A DNA stretch of 64,000 bases from Roseinatronobacter monicus (GTDB lineage: Bacteria; Pseudomonadota; Alphaproteobacteria; Rhodobacterales; Rhodobacteraceae). The stretch is taken from NCBI RefSeq assembly GCF_006716865.1, contig NZ_VFPT01000001.1, forward strand, positions 516,001 to 580,000. The letters run 5' to 3'. Positions 17,901 through 26,251 of the stretch are shown piece after piece (the stretch's first letter is position 1; each line of letters starts with the position of its first letter). A program made the position numbers and the translations under genes. Under the pieces are notes generated by a model, which saw only the letters and a program-made list of their open reading frames with translations, did not search any database and had not been told where the DNA came from.

Positions 17901-18037
17901 TTGGTTCGTACTGGTTCGTTTTGGTTTATATTGGTTGCGCAAGTGCACCCACTTGGCAACAGGTTGACCGAAGCTTGCCCTCAAAATCAATACTAAAAGA
18001 AAAATATTTTACTGCTGGGCAAGTATTGGCGCAGTTT
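17901..18037 (-). promoter_or_regulatory. dmmD control region: four 10-bp TGGTT repeats, AT-rich block, TTGGCGCAGTTT box
   Basis: YTGGTT units start at 17901, 17911, 17921 and 17931 (exact 10-bp period). An AT-rich near-palindrome (ACTAAAAG...ATATTTTACT) spans 17992-18013, and TTGGCGCAGTTT spans 18026-18037. The repeats end 15 bp before the start codon and would be transcribed if the promoter lies in the AT-rich block. The arrangement is the same as before amt. The IS630 element begins 22 bp beyond the box. Confidence 0.55.
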
Positions 18038-18059
18038 TCACCGTTTCAGTGGCCTTATA

Positions 18060-19236
18060 CCAAGTCTCGCGAAATCTGACTCTTCTGAGGGTTTTGGGAT
18101 TCCCAAATCTATGAAGATCTGACTCAATGGCGTCAGATTTTCTGGGGAGGGCCTCTCTATGGGCGCAGCGCTCGCGTTACGGACAGACTACGACGGCATG
18201 AAGTTGAGAGAACTTGCGCGAAAGACAAAGGATGCCAACCAAGCCCGCAGGCTTTTGGCGCTGGCGGAGATCTATGATGGCGGTCGGCGCAGCGATGCTG
18301 CTCGGATTGGTGGTGTTGGCCTACAAATTGTCCGTGACTGGGTGGAGCGGTTTAATGCCCGCGGGCCTGACGGCTTGATCAACGGCAAAGCTCCTGGTCA
18401 GCAGTCTAAGCTTAACGATGAGCAGCGCAGGGCGCTTGCTGCAATTGTTGAGAGCGGTCCGACCTTATCGGTCCATGGGGTCGTCCGCTGGCGCCTGAGT
18501 GATCTGAGGAAATGGATTGCAGACACATTTGGGATTTCACTTCACGAGACGTCGATAAGCCGGGAACTCAGGGCGCTTGGTTATGTCAAACTCACAGCAC
18601 GCCCGCGCCATCACGCGCAAGATACAGCCGCACTGGAGGACTTTAAAAAAAAGGGTTTGCAGCCGCAGTAGCAAAGCTCCGCGCACGGCTCCTGCAAGGC
18701 ACTGTGATCGAAGTCTGGTTCCAAGATGAAGCGCGTGTCGGCCAGAAAAACAAGATCACGCGCCGATGGGCGAAGCGCGGTACGCGACCTTCCGCCCCAC
18801 ATGATCAGCGCACGAGTTCAAGCTACATCTTTGGAGCGATTTGCCCAGCCCTCGGGAAAGCTGCAGGTCTTGTGCTGCCAGCGTGCAATACCGAAGCGAT
18901 GGCCCTGCATCTTGCTGAAATCTCCCAAACTGTCGCACCCAAAGCACATGGGGCTGTGCTCGTGGATCAAGCCGCATGGCACATGACTGACAAGCTGGTC
19001 ATTCCGGACAACATCACCATCATCCCGATCCCCGCAAAATGCCCAGAACTCAATCCAGTCGAAAACATCTGGCAATTCATGCGAGACAACTGGCTATCAA
19101 ACCTCATCTTCGAAACCTATGAAGACATCGTAGATCATTGCTGCAAGGCTTGGAACAAATTGGTCAGCATGCCCGACACAATCACCTCCATTGGAACCCG
19201 CGACTGGGCTCAAGAGTTCTGATCAATGCTGATTGG
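18060..19236 (+). mobile_element. IS630-family insertion sequence
   Basis: About 1.18 kb, flanked by TA at 18058-18059 and 19237-19238, the TA duplication expected for IS630. The ends begin CCAA and finish TTGG, and extended ends share ATACCAA and ACTCTT patches over about 29 bp. It contains one transposase split by a -1 frameshift. It lies 174 bp upstream of dmmD and separates it from the haemoglobin and tdm genes, so it may have broken a longer operon. Confidence 0.85.
18159..19222 (+). CDS. IS630-family transposase, two frames joined by -1 frameshifting
   Basis: The first frame (18159-18671) encodes the HTH part (ARRLLALAEIYDGGRRSDAARIGG, then the Winged-helix KLNDEQRRALAAIV). The second (from about 18650 to 19222) encodes the DDE catalytic part: EVWFQDEARVGQ, VLVDQAAWH and PELNPVENIWQFMRDN. 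They overlap at an A8 run (18645-18652) whose A AAA AAG heptamer at 18647-18653 is the classical -1 slippery site. Slipping there fuses EDFKKKG to FAAAVAKLRARLL, matching intact family members. The element is therefore probably active, not a pseudogene. Confidence 0.88.
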
Positions 19237-19346
19237 TATTAACTGGGCTGAAATTGGTCTGGACGCGTCACGCATTCCGCCAAGCTGGTCCGAATCGAAT
19301 ATACAAAGGGCAGGTCTGCGCCAGATCACGGGGTCCGAGTCTGCCA

Positions 19347-19757
19347 TCACTTCGGGGCGCTTGACTGGCGCACGCCCCATTCCCCAAGATCATTGACCAG
19401 ACGCAAGGCCGCGCGACGCAGGGACGCGCGCAGGCGCTCCACCTCTGGGCCTGAATGGCCGCACGCGGCCAGTGCGCGGTCCATGCATAATAACCAGTTT
19501 TCTGCGTCGTCAGGTCTTACCGGCACATGGGCGTGAATCGCGCGCAGGTCCATATGCCCGTGGCGCTCGGCATAGTAGCGCCGCCCGCCAAGAAAGCCGC
19601 ACATGAAGGCGAACTGCTCCGAGCGTGCATTGTTCATGCCCTGTCCGCGCTCATGCAACAGGCGCAGATGCGCGCCTTCGGGCAGGCTTTCCATCAGATC
19701 GTAGAACGTTTCGACAAGCGCGCGCACAGCGCTCTCGCCGCCCATTTGTTCGATCAA
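19347..19757 (-). CDS. Group II truncated haemoglobin
   Basis: A 136-residue 2/2 globin: GGESAVRALVETFYDLM helix A-B, EQFAFMCGFLGGRRYYAERHG (E/F region with CGFLGG and YY), and proximal histidine in LRAIHAHVPV. The most likely start is a TTG, since a stop lies two codons upstream; an ATG four codons in is the alternative. It follows tdm by 31 bp on the same strand and is probably co-transcribed with it. Roles for this class include oxygen delivery and NO or peroxide handling. Here it could supply or protect oxygen-using haem demethylation, which is inference. Confidence 0.88.
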   Translation of the reverse strand: MIEQMGGESAVRALVETFYDLMESLPEGAHLRLLHERGQGMNNARSEQFAFMCGFLGGRRYYAERHGHMDLRAIHAHVPVRPDDAENWLLCMDRALAACGHSGPEVERLRASLRRAALRLVNDLGEWGVRQSSAPK

Positions 19758-19788
19758 GGGTGTCTACGACATTGGCGCGCCTGACTTT

Positions 19789-22158
19789 CTACGAGCGCGG
19801 GCGCTCTTTCTTCGGGTCGTAATGCGCGAAGGGGACAATGCGTGCGGGCAGGCGTTTTTGATGCCCGTCCAGCTTGCCGATCTCGACCTCGGTGCCCAAG
19901 TCTGCATGGGCGACATCCAGCCGCGCAAGGGCTATGTTCTTGCCCAGAAGCGGCGAGCGCATGGAAGATGTGACCTCACCCACCTGCGCACGCCCGACAT
20001 GGACGCAGTCGCCATGCCCGACATCAACATTGCTGTCGATATCCAGCCCCACCAGTTTGCGCATGGGGTTTTCCTTGCGCCGGATCAGGGCGTCGCGGCC
20101 AATGAAATCATCCGCTTTCGATTTCAACGGCACAGTAAAGCCGATGCCCGCTTCAAACGGGTCGGTCTGGTCGGAAAAATCATAGCCTGCAAATATTAAC
20201 CCTGCCTCTATCCGCACCATATCCAGCGCCTCCAGCCCGAAGGGTTTGAGGCCATGATCCTGCCCTGCCTCCCAGATCGCCTCGAACACCGTCGCGCAAT
20301 CTTTCGGGTGGCACATCACCTCATAGCCCAATTCGCCAGTATAGCCGGTGCGGGACACGACAATCGGCACACCGTCATGGCTGTGCAACCGCGCAGGGGT
20401 AAACCGGAACCAGCCCAACTGGTCGAATGTCGGGCGGTGCGGCGCGGTCCAGACGATCTTGCGCAGCAAATCGCGGCTTTCGGGGCCTTGGACCGCGACA
20501 TTGTGCAACTGGTCGCTCGAGGCACGCACCAGCACTTTCAGCCCCAGTTTCTCGGCCTGCTCTCTGATCCATTCGCCGCCATAGTCATTACCACCGATCC
20601 AGCGGAAATTGTCGCGCCCTAGCCGGAACAAGGTGCCATCGTCGATCATACCGCCATGCGGATAGCACATGGCCGTATAGACCACGCCCCCTTCGGCCAA
20701 TTTGCGCACATCGCGGGTGAAAATATACTGGCACAGCGCTTCGGAATCCGGCCCCGTAATCTCGAACTTGCGCAGCGGCGACAGGTCCATGATGACCGAT
20801 TTCTGGCGGCAGGCCCAATATTCCTCTACCGCGCCGGTCTCGGCGAAGGAATTTGCCAGCCAATAGCCGTTATATTCGATGAAATTGCCGGTATGCTTGG
20901 CAAAGCTGGCATGGAAGCCGGTTTCCTTGGTCATCTTTGGCTCCGAATCGGGCGTGGCACGCATGGCGATGGCCCGCTTGAAGGTTTCCTTGCCGCTATA
21001 GGTGCGGATGTGAATATCGGTCGGGTTCCAGCCATTCGCGGGCGTTGTGTCATCGGGGCAGGCGGAACTGACGCAGACCAGATCGGTCAGCGCGCGCAGC
21101 AGCACATAATCACCGGGGCGCGACCACGGCTCGTCGGTGTAAAGCACGCCATGCTCATCCAGCCCGGTGTTGAAAAAGAAATTTATCGCCATCCAGCCCG
21201 GCCGCGGGTCTGCGCCATAGGGCGCAAGCGCTGCATTGAAATTGTCGGTGCAATTCACATGACCCGGATAGCCGATATCGTCGTAATATTTCGCCGCACA
21301 GGCCATCGCAAAGGCATCATGCCGCCCGCATGTGTCCTGCACCACCTCGACCAGCGGCTCCATCTCGTGATCGTAGTATTTCGCGTGCAGCCCCGGCATG
21401 GGATAGGCATGCCCCATCAGGGTGCGCGTGGTGGTCACATCGAGCGGGTGCTGAAGCCCCTTATCCAGTTTGCGCGCCGAAAAACACTGGAAATCCGTGC
21501 ATTGGCGACCATCGACATCCAGTATCTGGATATAGTCGCCCGCCTTGACGAAATAGGCCTCTGCCGTGGCCGAATGCACGCGGACCTCGGCCAGCGGTTC
21601 GGCCAGCGGGTCGGGCAACTCGAAGCGCGTATGTGGTTTCAGAGTGGCGCGCGTAATTGTGACGGTCAGGGGGGTGGCAGTGTCCTGTCGCTCAAAATCC
21701 ATCGCGCCACCGGGGGCGGCGATGATCGCCACACCGTTGCGGACGACGCGAAATGTCTCTTCAGTGCCCGCAGGGGTCGTTGCCTCGAACAGGCGCAGGG
21801 CAGGGGCGGATGACAGGTCGATATTGCGCGCCGCAATCCCCATGCGCAGCCCGGTGAGCGAACTGTCGTCACTGTCAAGCAGCGCTTGCAGGCCAGAGGC
21901 GGTGCCATTCGCAACCGCGCCGATAATCCCGGCATCTGCACGACCTTTGGCGTCGGTCGAAACGATTTCACAGGGCTGACCACCTTCGTCATTATGCACA
22001 CGCACCGAATCGCCCGACCAGACAGGCACCAGAATCGCCCCCGCCCCCGCGACGACATATCGCTCGGTGCCCGGTGGCAATGAAAATACCCGCGGCGAGA
22101 TGATGGCACTGGCGCGCGGCGGGCCGGGTCTGACTTTCGGGTAGGGATCATCAAGCAT
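19789..22158 (-). CDS. tdm: Trimethylamine N-oxide demethylase (DUF1989-GcvT fusion)
   Basis: TMAO aldolase/demethylase converting TMAO to dimethylamine and formaldehyde. The 789-residue protein has an N-terminal DUF1989 domain (about 20-370) carrying likely zinc ligands and catalytic residues (GRQCTDFQCF, GHVNCTDNFN, SSACPDD). A GcvT aminomethyltransferase domain follows (about 400-780; RKFEITGPDSEALCQY, RTGYTGELGYEVMC, LEALDMVRIEAG), thought to capture formaldehyde on THF. This fusion is the hallmark of Tdm. Start MLDDPYP follows GAGGGGGTGC by suitable spacing. It probably leads an operon with the haemoglobin gene; an AT-rich block just upstream resembles those before amt and dmmD. Confidence 0.94.
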   Translation of the reverse strand: MLDDPYPKVRPGPPRASAIISPRVFSLPPGTERYVVAGAGAILVPVWSGDSVRVHNDEGGQPCEIVSTDAKGRADAGIIGAVANGTASGLQALLDSDDSSLTGLRMGIAARNIDLSSAPALRLFEATTPAGTEETFRVVRNGVAIIAAPGGAMDFERQDTATPLTVTITRATLKPHTRFELPDPLAEPLAEVRVHSATAEAYFVKAGDYIQILDVDGRQCTDFQCFSARKLDKGLQHPLDVTTTRTLMGHAYPMPGLHAKYYDHEMEPLVEVVQDTCGRHDAFAMACAAKYYDDIGYPGHVNCTDNFNAALAPYGADPRPGWMAINFFFNTGLDEHGVLYTDEPWSRPGDYVLLRALTDLVCVSSACPDDTTPANGWNPTDIHIRTYSGKETFKRAIAMRATPDSEPKMTKETGFHASFAKHTGNFIEYNGYWLANSFAETGAVEEYWACRQKSVIMDLSPLRKFEITGPDSEALCQYIFTRDVRKLAEGGVVYTAMCYPHGGMIDDGTLFRLGRDNFRWIGGNDYGGEWIREQAEKLGLKVLVRASSDQLHNVAVQGPESRDLLRKIVWTAPHRPTFDQLGWFRFTPARLHSHDGVPIVVSRTGYTGELGYEVMCHPKDCATVFEAIWEAGQDHGLKPFGLEALDMVRIEAGLIFAGYDFSDQTDPFEAGIGFTVPLKSKADDFIGRDALIRRKENPMRKLVGLDIDSNVDVGHGDCVHVGRAQVGEVTSSMRSPLLGKNIALARLDVAHADLGTEVEIGKLDGHQKRLPARIVPFAHYDPKKERPRS

Positions 22159-22180
22159 GGTCTGCACCCCCTCAATATGC

Positions 22181-22205
22181 ACTATAAGAATAATATTTTA
22201 TTATC
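22181..22205 (-). promoter_or_regulatory. AT-rich block before tdm
   Basis: ATAAGAATAATATTTTATTA, 23-47 bp before the tdm start, closely resembles the AT-rich blocks upstream of amt and dmmD. Read on the minus strand it offers TATAGT as a -10. The rest of the 237-bp gap up to tRNA-Cys has no further recognised signals, and no phased TGGTT repeats are seen here. Confidence 0.4.
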
Positions 22206-22395
22206 AAGAATACAAGCGCGCAAGCCCTCACGCGGTGTTCACGTTCGAAATGGGGGGTGAATGACCTATATGCCGACGCCCATCCGGCGCAGAAACCCCC
22301 GCGTTTCAGGGCGCGAGGGGGTGCTGTCAGATGCCACAAGCCGGATCTGCGTTGGGCCACCAAGGGCCGCACCTGTTCATGATTTCGGGGTTATT

Positions 22396-22469
22396 TGGAG
22401 GCGAGTAGGAGAATCGAACTCCTGTACACGGATTTGCAATCCGCTGCGTAACCACTCCGCCAACTCGCC
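22396..22469 (-). tRNA. tRNA-Cys (anticodon GCA)
   Basis: A 74-nt cloverleaf on the minus strand: acceptor GGCGAGT pairing with ACTCGCC, D-arm with GGCGGAGTGGTTACGC, anticodon loop ATTGCAAAT (GCA), T-arm with GTTCGATTC, and encoded CCA. It decodes UGC/UGU. Confidence 0.97.
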
Positions 22470-22506
22470 ATCCTGAGCGCTTGATTATGCACTCGCGCCT
22501 AGCCCG

Positions 22507-22890
22507 TCAAGGGCGCATCATGACCATTGGCCCGATATTGCGCCCTGCAAGGATATGTACGTGCAGATGCGGCACTTCCTGCACGCCGTCGGGTCCGGCA
22601 TTCGAGATCATCCGATAACCCTTGCCACCATCGCCCTGCGCGACACCCAGCTGCGTGCAGATTGCGCCTATGGCGCGGGTGTAATCCACGATCTCGGCGT
22701 CCGAGGCGCTCTGCGCGAAATGGTCATAGCACACATATGGCCCCTTCGGGATCACCAGCACATGATGCGGCGTTTTGGGCGAGATGTCGTTGAAGGCCAG
22801 TGTATGATCTGACTCATACACTTTGCTGCACGGGATTTCCCCGCGCAGGATTTTGGCAAAGATGTTCTGATCGTCATAGGCGTAAGTCAT
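22507..22890 (-). CDS. HIT family (HINT-like) nucleotide hydrolase
   Basis: A 127-residue protein with the histidine triad HLHVHILAGR near the C-terminus and the conserved IPCSKVYE and HVLVIPK strands. HINT proteins hydrolyse adenosine phosphoramidates and acyl-AMPs. The start MTYAYDD is preferred by family fit. It begins 4 bp after the aldehyde dehydrogenase stop on the same strand, so the two are probably co-transcribed; a functional link is not evident. Confidence 0.92.
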   Translation of the reverse strand: MTYAYDDQNIFAKILRGEIPCSKVYESDHTLAFNDISPKTPHHVLVIPKGPYVCYDHFAQSASDAEIVDYTRAIGAICTQLGVAQGDGGKGYRMISNAGPDGVQEVPHLHVHILAGRNIGPMVMMRP

Positions 22891-22894
22891 CTGC

Positions 22895-24340
22895 TCACTC
22901 CGCGTCATTGGCCCAGCCGGATACGGCTTTGACCTCTAGGAAATCCTCGATTCCCCAGACGCCGCCTTCGCGCCCGTTGCCTGACTGTTTCATGCCGCCA
23001 AAGGGTGCGCCCGCGCCGCGTGGCTTGCCGTTCATCTCGACCATGCCAGAACGCAGCAGCCGTGCCATTTTGTTGCGTTTTGCGCCATCCTGACTTTGGA
23101 CATAGTTGGTCAGGCCATAGACGGTGTCATTGGCGATGCGCACGGCATCTTCCTCGGACTCAAACGGGATGATCGACAGCACCGGCCCAAAGATTTCCTC
23201 GCGCGCGATGGTCATGTCATTGGTCACATCTGCAAACACAGTCGGACGCACGAAATAGCCGCGATTGACGCCTTCGGGGCGCCCCAAGCCGCCCGCGACC
23301 AGCCGCGCGCCCTCTGATATGCCCGCCTGAATAAGGTCTTGTATCTTGTCGAACTGCGCTTGGCTGACGACCGGCCCGATATGGCGCCCGGACTCGGATG
23401 CGGGGCCAACTGCCGTTTTCTCGGCAACGTCGCGCGCAGTCTCTACGGCCTGATCATACATGTCGCGCTGCACCAGCATCCGTGTGGGGGCGTTGCAGGA
23501 CTGGCCTGTATTGTTGAAGCAATGAAGCGCGCCACGCTTCACGGCCTTTTCATCGGCATCGGCAAAGATGATATTCGCGCCCTTGCCGCCCAGTTCCAGA
23601 TGCACGCGCTTCAGTGTCTCGGCGGCATTCTTGGAAATCGCAATGCCCGCGCGGGTCGAGCCGGTGAAGCTGACCATATCGACATCTTTATGGCCCGAAA
23701 GCTGGGTGCCAACCCCCGGCCCGTCGCCATTGACCATGTTATACACGCCCTTCGGCGTGCCTGCCGCATCCATGATCTCACTCCAGACAGCGGAGGATAG
23801 CGGCGCAATCTCGGACGGTTTCAGCACCATCGTGCAGCCCGCCAGCAAGGCTGGGATCACTTTCAATGAGACTTGGTTCATCGGCCAGTTCCATGGCGTG
23901 ATCAGGGCACAGACGCCCACCGCCTCGCGGATGATGCGGTCCTCGGGGGCATGATCGCCCAAGGGTTCAATGAAATGAACCTTCTCGAACGCCTTGATGA
24001 AATTGCTGATATGCCATGTGCCCGACGTCGCCTGAGAGCTGCGCGACATGTCGATGGGCGCGCCCATTTCCAGACTGATGGCCTGTGCCATGTCTTCCGC
24101 GCGCGCCTTATATTCCTCGAGTATGCGCTTGACCAACGCCAGCCGCTCGGAGGGATCAGAATACATCCAGCCGGGCAGGGCGGCCTTGGCGGCGGCAACC
24201 GCAGCGTCTGTATCTGCCGCCCCCCCAAGCGAGATGACCGCGCAGGCCTCTTCGGTCGAGGGGTTGATAACGTCCAGATCCTGCCCCGCGACCGGGTCGC
24301 ACCAGCTGCCATTGATATAGAATTGGCGTTTGTCCAGCAT
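22895..24340 (-). CDS. Aldehyde dehydrogenase family protein
   Basis: A 481-residue NAD(P)-dependent ALDH: LITPWNWPMNQ, the NAD-binding FTGSTRAG, catalytic glutamate in LELGGKGA, nucleophile cysteine in NTGQSCNAPTRM, and EEIFGPVLSIIPF. The start MLDKRQFYING follows the family. Substrate cannot be read from sequence. A role in aldehydes from amine breakdown is conceivable given tdm 740 bp away, but formaldehyde is usually handled by glutathione or THF routes. Upstream lies the 90-bp gap to the membrane winged-helix gene. Confidence 0.93.
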   Translation of the reverse strand: MLDKRQFYINGSWCDPVAGQDLDVINPSTEEACAVISLGGAADTDAAVAAAKAALPGWMYSDPSERLALVKRILEEYKARAEDMAQAISLEMGAPIDMSRSSQATSGTWHISNFIKAFEKVHFIEPLGDHAPEDRIIREAVGVCALITPWNWPMNQVSLKVIPALLAGCTMVLKPSEIAPLSSAVWSEIMDAAGTPKGVYNMVNGDGPGVGTQLSGHKDVDMVSFTGSTRAGIAISKNAAETLKRVHLELGGKGANIIFADADEKAVKRGALHCFNNTGQSCNAPTRMLVQRDMYDQAVETARDVAEKTAVGPASESGRHIGPVVSQAQFDKIQDLIQAGISEGARLVAGGLGRPEGVNRGYFVRPTVFADVTNDMTIAREEIFGPVLSIIPFESEEDAVRIANDTVYGLTNYVQSQDGAKRNKMARLLRSGMVEMNGKPRGAGAPFGGMKQSGNGREGGVWGIEDFLEVKAVSGWANDAE

Positions 24341-24430
24341 CGCATCTCTCCCTGTTCTCTGCCGCAATATCTGGCATTGCAGGGGGGCGGGTGCAAGGGC
24401 ACTCGTGAATGATGGCGCAAAAGGGTCGGC

Positions 24431-25135
24431 TTAGCGCAGCAGGATCACCTTGCTGTCAATCGCCAGCATATACCCTTGGCGCGCAATATTCTTGACCAGA
24501 ACCTCGCTGATCAACTGGTTTCCCAGCGTATCGCGCAGGCGTTTGATCCGCGTGGCCCCGGCGGCCTCATCGCAGTCAATCTCCTGCCGCCCCGAAATGA
24601 CCGCCTCGATCGCTGCGCCGGTCAGCACTTCGTCATCAATGCGCGCCTCGGCCAGCACCGCCAATGTCTCGACTGCGGCAGGCGTCAGCTTGAATTCCAT
24701 GTCATTGATTGCCACCGAATTGGTCGCCCGGTCGATCACCAGTTGCGAGACCTGCAAACCCTGCTTCTCGACCATCGCCATGCGCCGGTTCAGCACGATC
24801 AGCATCACGATCATGACCAGCGACGTCACCAACAGACCCGTTGCAAAGATCAGCAGCACAAAGATGACAATGCGGTACGACACAAGTGTCTCGGAAAACG
24901 CCGTGCCCGATTGGGCAAGGATTTCCAGCAGCTTGATCTCGGCTTGGCTGGTCAGGTCGGCATTCTCGATGAACACCCGCTCGACCCGCGCATTGAACGC
25001 ACCAGCATCGGGCAAGTTCAGAAACAGCAAAACCGCCGTCAGCGCCAGAACACCTACGATGGCCGCAATGCCCCAGATGACCGCGCGGTTGCCAAGCCGC
25101 GAAATATCACTGGCGGAGATGGATGGCCCCGGCAT
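24431..25135 (-). CDS. Two-TM membrane protein with C-terminal winged-helix-like domain
   Basis: A 234-residue protein I cannot place in a named family. TM1 lies at about 18-40 and TM2 at about 88-113, enclosing a periplasmic loop of some 45 residues (FNARVERVFIENADLT). The cytoplasmic C-terminal domain (130-230) resembles an OmpR/ToxR-type winged helix: TPAAVETLAVLAEA, GAAIEAVISG, ATRIKRLRDTLGNQLI, VKNIARQGYML. This suggests a membrane-bound transcription regulator or an effector domain borrowed from one. The start MPGPSISA overlaps the end of the upstream secreted-protein gene by 29 bp, so the two are likely coupled. Function unknown. Confidence 0.7.
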   Translation of the reverse strand: MPGPSISASDISRLGNRAVIWGIAAIVGVLALTAVLLFLNLPDAGAFNARVERVFIENADLTSQAEIKLLEILAQSGTAFSETLVSYRIVIFVLLIFATGLLVTSLVMIVMLIVLNRRMAMVEKQGLQVSQLVIDRATNSVAINDMEFKLTPAAVETLAVLAEARIDDEVLTGAAIEAVISGRQEIDCDEAAGATRIKRLRDTLGNQLISEVLVKNIARQGYMLAIDSKVILLR

Positions 25136-25397
25136 TGGCGCTCCTGCGTTGAAACTCGGTTTCGTCAAAGATGGATTCAATCTGTAGAAGCGTCCAGCCG
25201 CTGCGTGCAATAACAGGTTCGGCATAGGTGCGTGCGGCCTGCGGAGAGGCACAAGCCGCTTGCGGCAATTCGATGATACCATATTGCAGGCGTAAAGGGT
25301 TGTCCTGCTTGGCTTTGTAATCTGCGTAACACTGGGCCGAGGCTTGTCCCGCAAGCGCCAGTACCAGAAAGACCGCAGTTATGATGGTGTTCTTCAT
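25107..25397 (-). CDS. Small secreted hypothetical protein
   Basis: A 96-residue protein with a clear Sec signal peptide (about 1-21, cleavage after ASA). The mature part has two cysteines (CYADY, AACASPQ) and a hydrophilic C-terminus. Its 3' end overlaps the membrane winged-helix gene by 29 bp in another frame, implying co-expression. It could be a periplasmic partner or ligand of that protein; this is inference from coupling only. Family not recognised. Confidence 0.65.
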   Translation of the reverse strand: MKNTIITAVFLVLALAGQASAQCYADYKAKQDNPLRLQYGIIELPQAACASPQAARTYAEPVIARSGWTLLQIESIFDETEFQRRSANAGAIHLRQ

Positions 25398-25546
25398 ACC
25401 GGAACCATCGCACCAGCGGCAGAGTTATTCAATATCCGCGCCCATGCGGCTTGGGTGTTATCGGATAGCAGGCAGGCGTTATTGTACGACGCGATCGCTC
25501 GCAGCAGGCTCGTGGCATGACCTTTGTACAGAAAGGACCCCAAGGT

Positions 25547-26212
25547 ATGACCACGTTTCTAAGCAACCTAAGACTGAAAACCACCAGCGCCCTTGTGGCA
25601 GCAGGTATCGCCATGGGCGCTATGACCTTGCCCGCTGCACCTGCGCAGGCGTCGGATGATGCGCTGATCAAACTGCTGCTGGGGGCCGCCGCCGTGGCGA
25701 TTGTGGTGCAGGCAGCGCGGTCTGACGGGCGCAGCAACCGCGCGCAGCCCCACAGCCGCGAATTGCCCAACCATTGCCGCGAGACATGGAATGTCCGCAA
25801 CCGCAACATCTCGCTCTATAACGCCCAATGTCTGCGCGATGCTGGGTTGCGCAACCTGCCGCGCTACTGTCTGGAAAACACGCGCACCAATCGCGGGCAA
25901 CGCAGCGTTTACCGTGCCGCCTGCCTACAGGATGCGGGCTTTTACGCCGAGCGCGGCACACCCAACCGCGGGCGTGACCGCCACCAGCCACCACAGCGCG
26001 GTGGCGGTTGGCATAGTGGTCTTCACTTGCCGCAACAATGTTTGATATCCTACCGCTACGGTGGGCAGACCTTGGCAGGGTATCGCGGCTCTTGTCTTGA
26101 GCAGCGCGGCGTGCGCGATCTGCCCCGCACTTGTCAGGTGCGCAGCACAACAGGAATGATCTATTCGGCGCAATGCCTGACCGAGCGTGGCTATCGCAGC
26201 CCGCGCCGGTAA
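25547..26212 (+). CDS. Secreted protein with four LPxxC...C repeats
   Basis: A 221-residue protein: signal peptide 1-35 (AQA cleavage), a short hydrophobic stretch (40-57, LIKLLLGAAAVAIVVQ), then four repeats. Each begins LPxxC and ends YxxxCLxxxG, with Cys pairs at 77/95, 108/126, 165/183 and 196/210. Each pair probably forms a disulfide. An Arg/Gly/Pro-rich linker (134-158) divides repeats 2 and 3. It is very basic. No enzyme motif was recognised. It is transcribed toward rnhB (39 bp downstream) and divergent from the small secreted gene. Confidence 0.7.
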   Translation: MTTFLSNLRLKTTSALVAAGIAMGAMTLPAAPAQASDDALIKLLLGAAAVAIVVQAARSDGRSNRAQPHSRELPNHCRETWNVRNRNISLYNAQCLRDAGLRNLPRYCLENTRTNRGQRSVYRAACLQDAGFYAERGTPNRGRDRHQPPQRGGGWHSGLHLPQQCLISYRYGGQTLAGYRGSCLEQRGVRDLPRTCQVRSTTGMIYSAQCLTERGYRSPRR

Positions 26213-26251
26213 GGGTTGCACAAACCGGGCACGTTCGGGCATTACCCGGTC

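Noticed and set aside
17901..17940. CRISPR-like array at the TGGTT repeats
   Set aside because: The units are 10 bp with no spacers; this is a phased operator-like array, not a CRISPR.
18159..18671. Two separate IS630 genes or a decayed transposase
   Set aside because: The overlap contains the classical A AAA AAG slippery heptamer and the fused reading matches intact family members, so a programmed frameshift is the better explanation.
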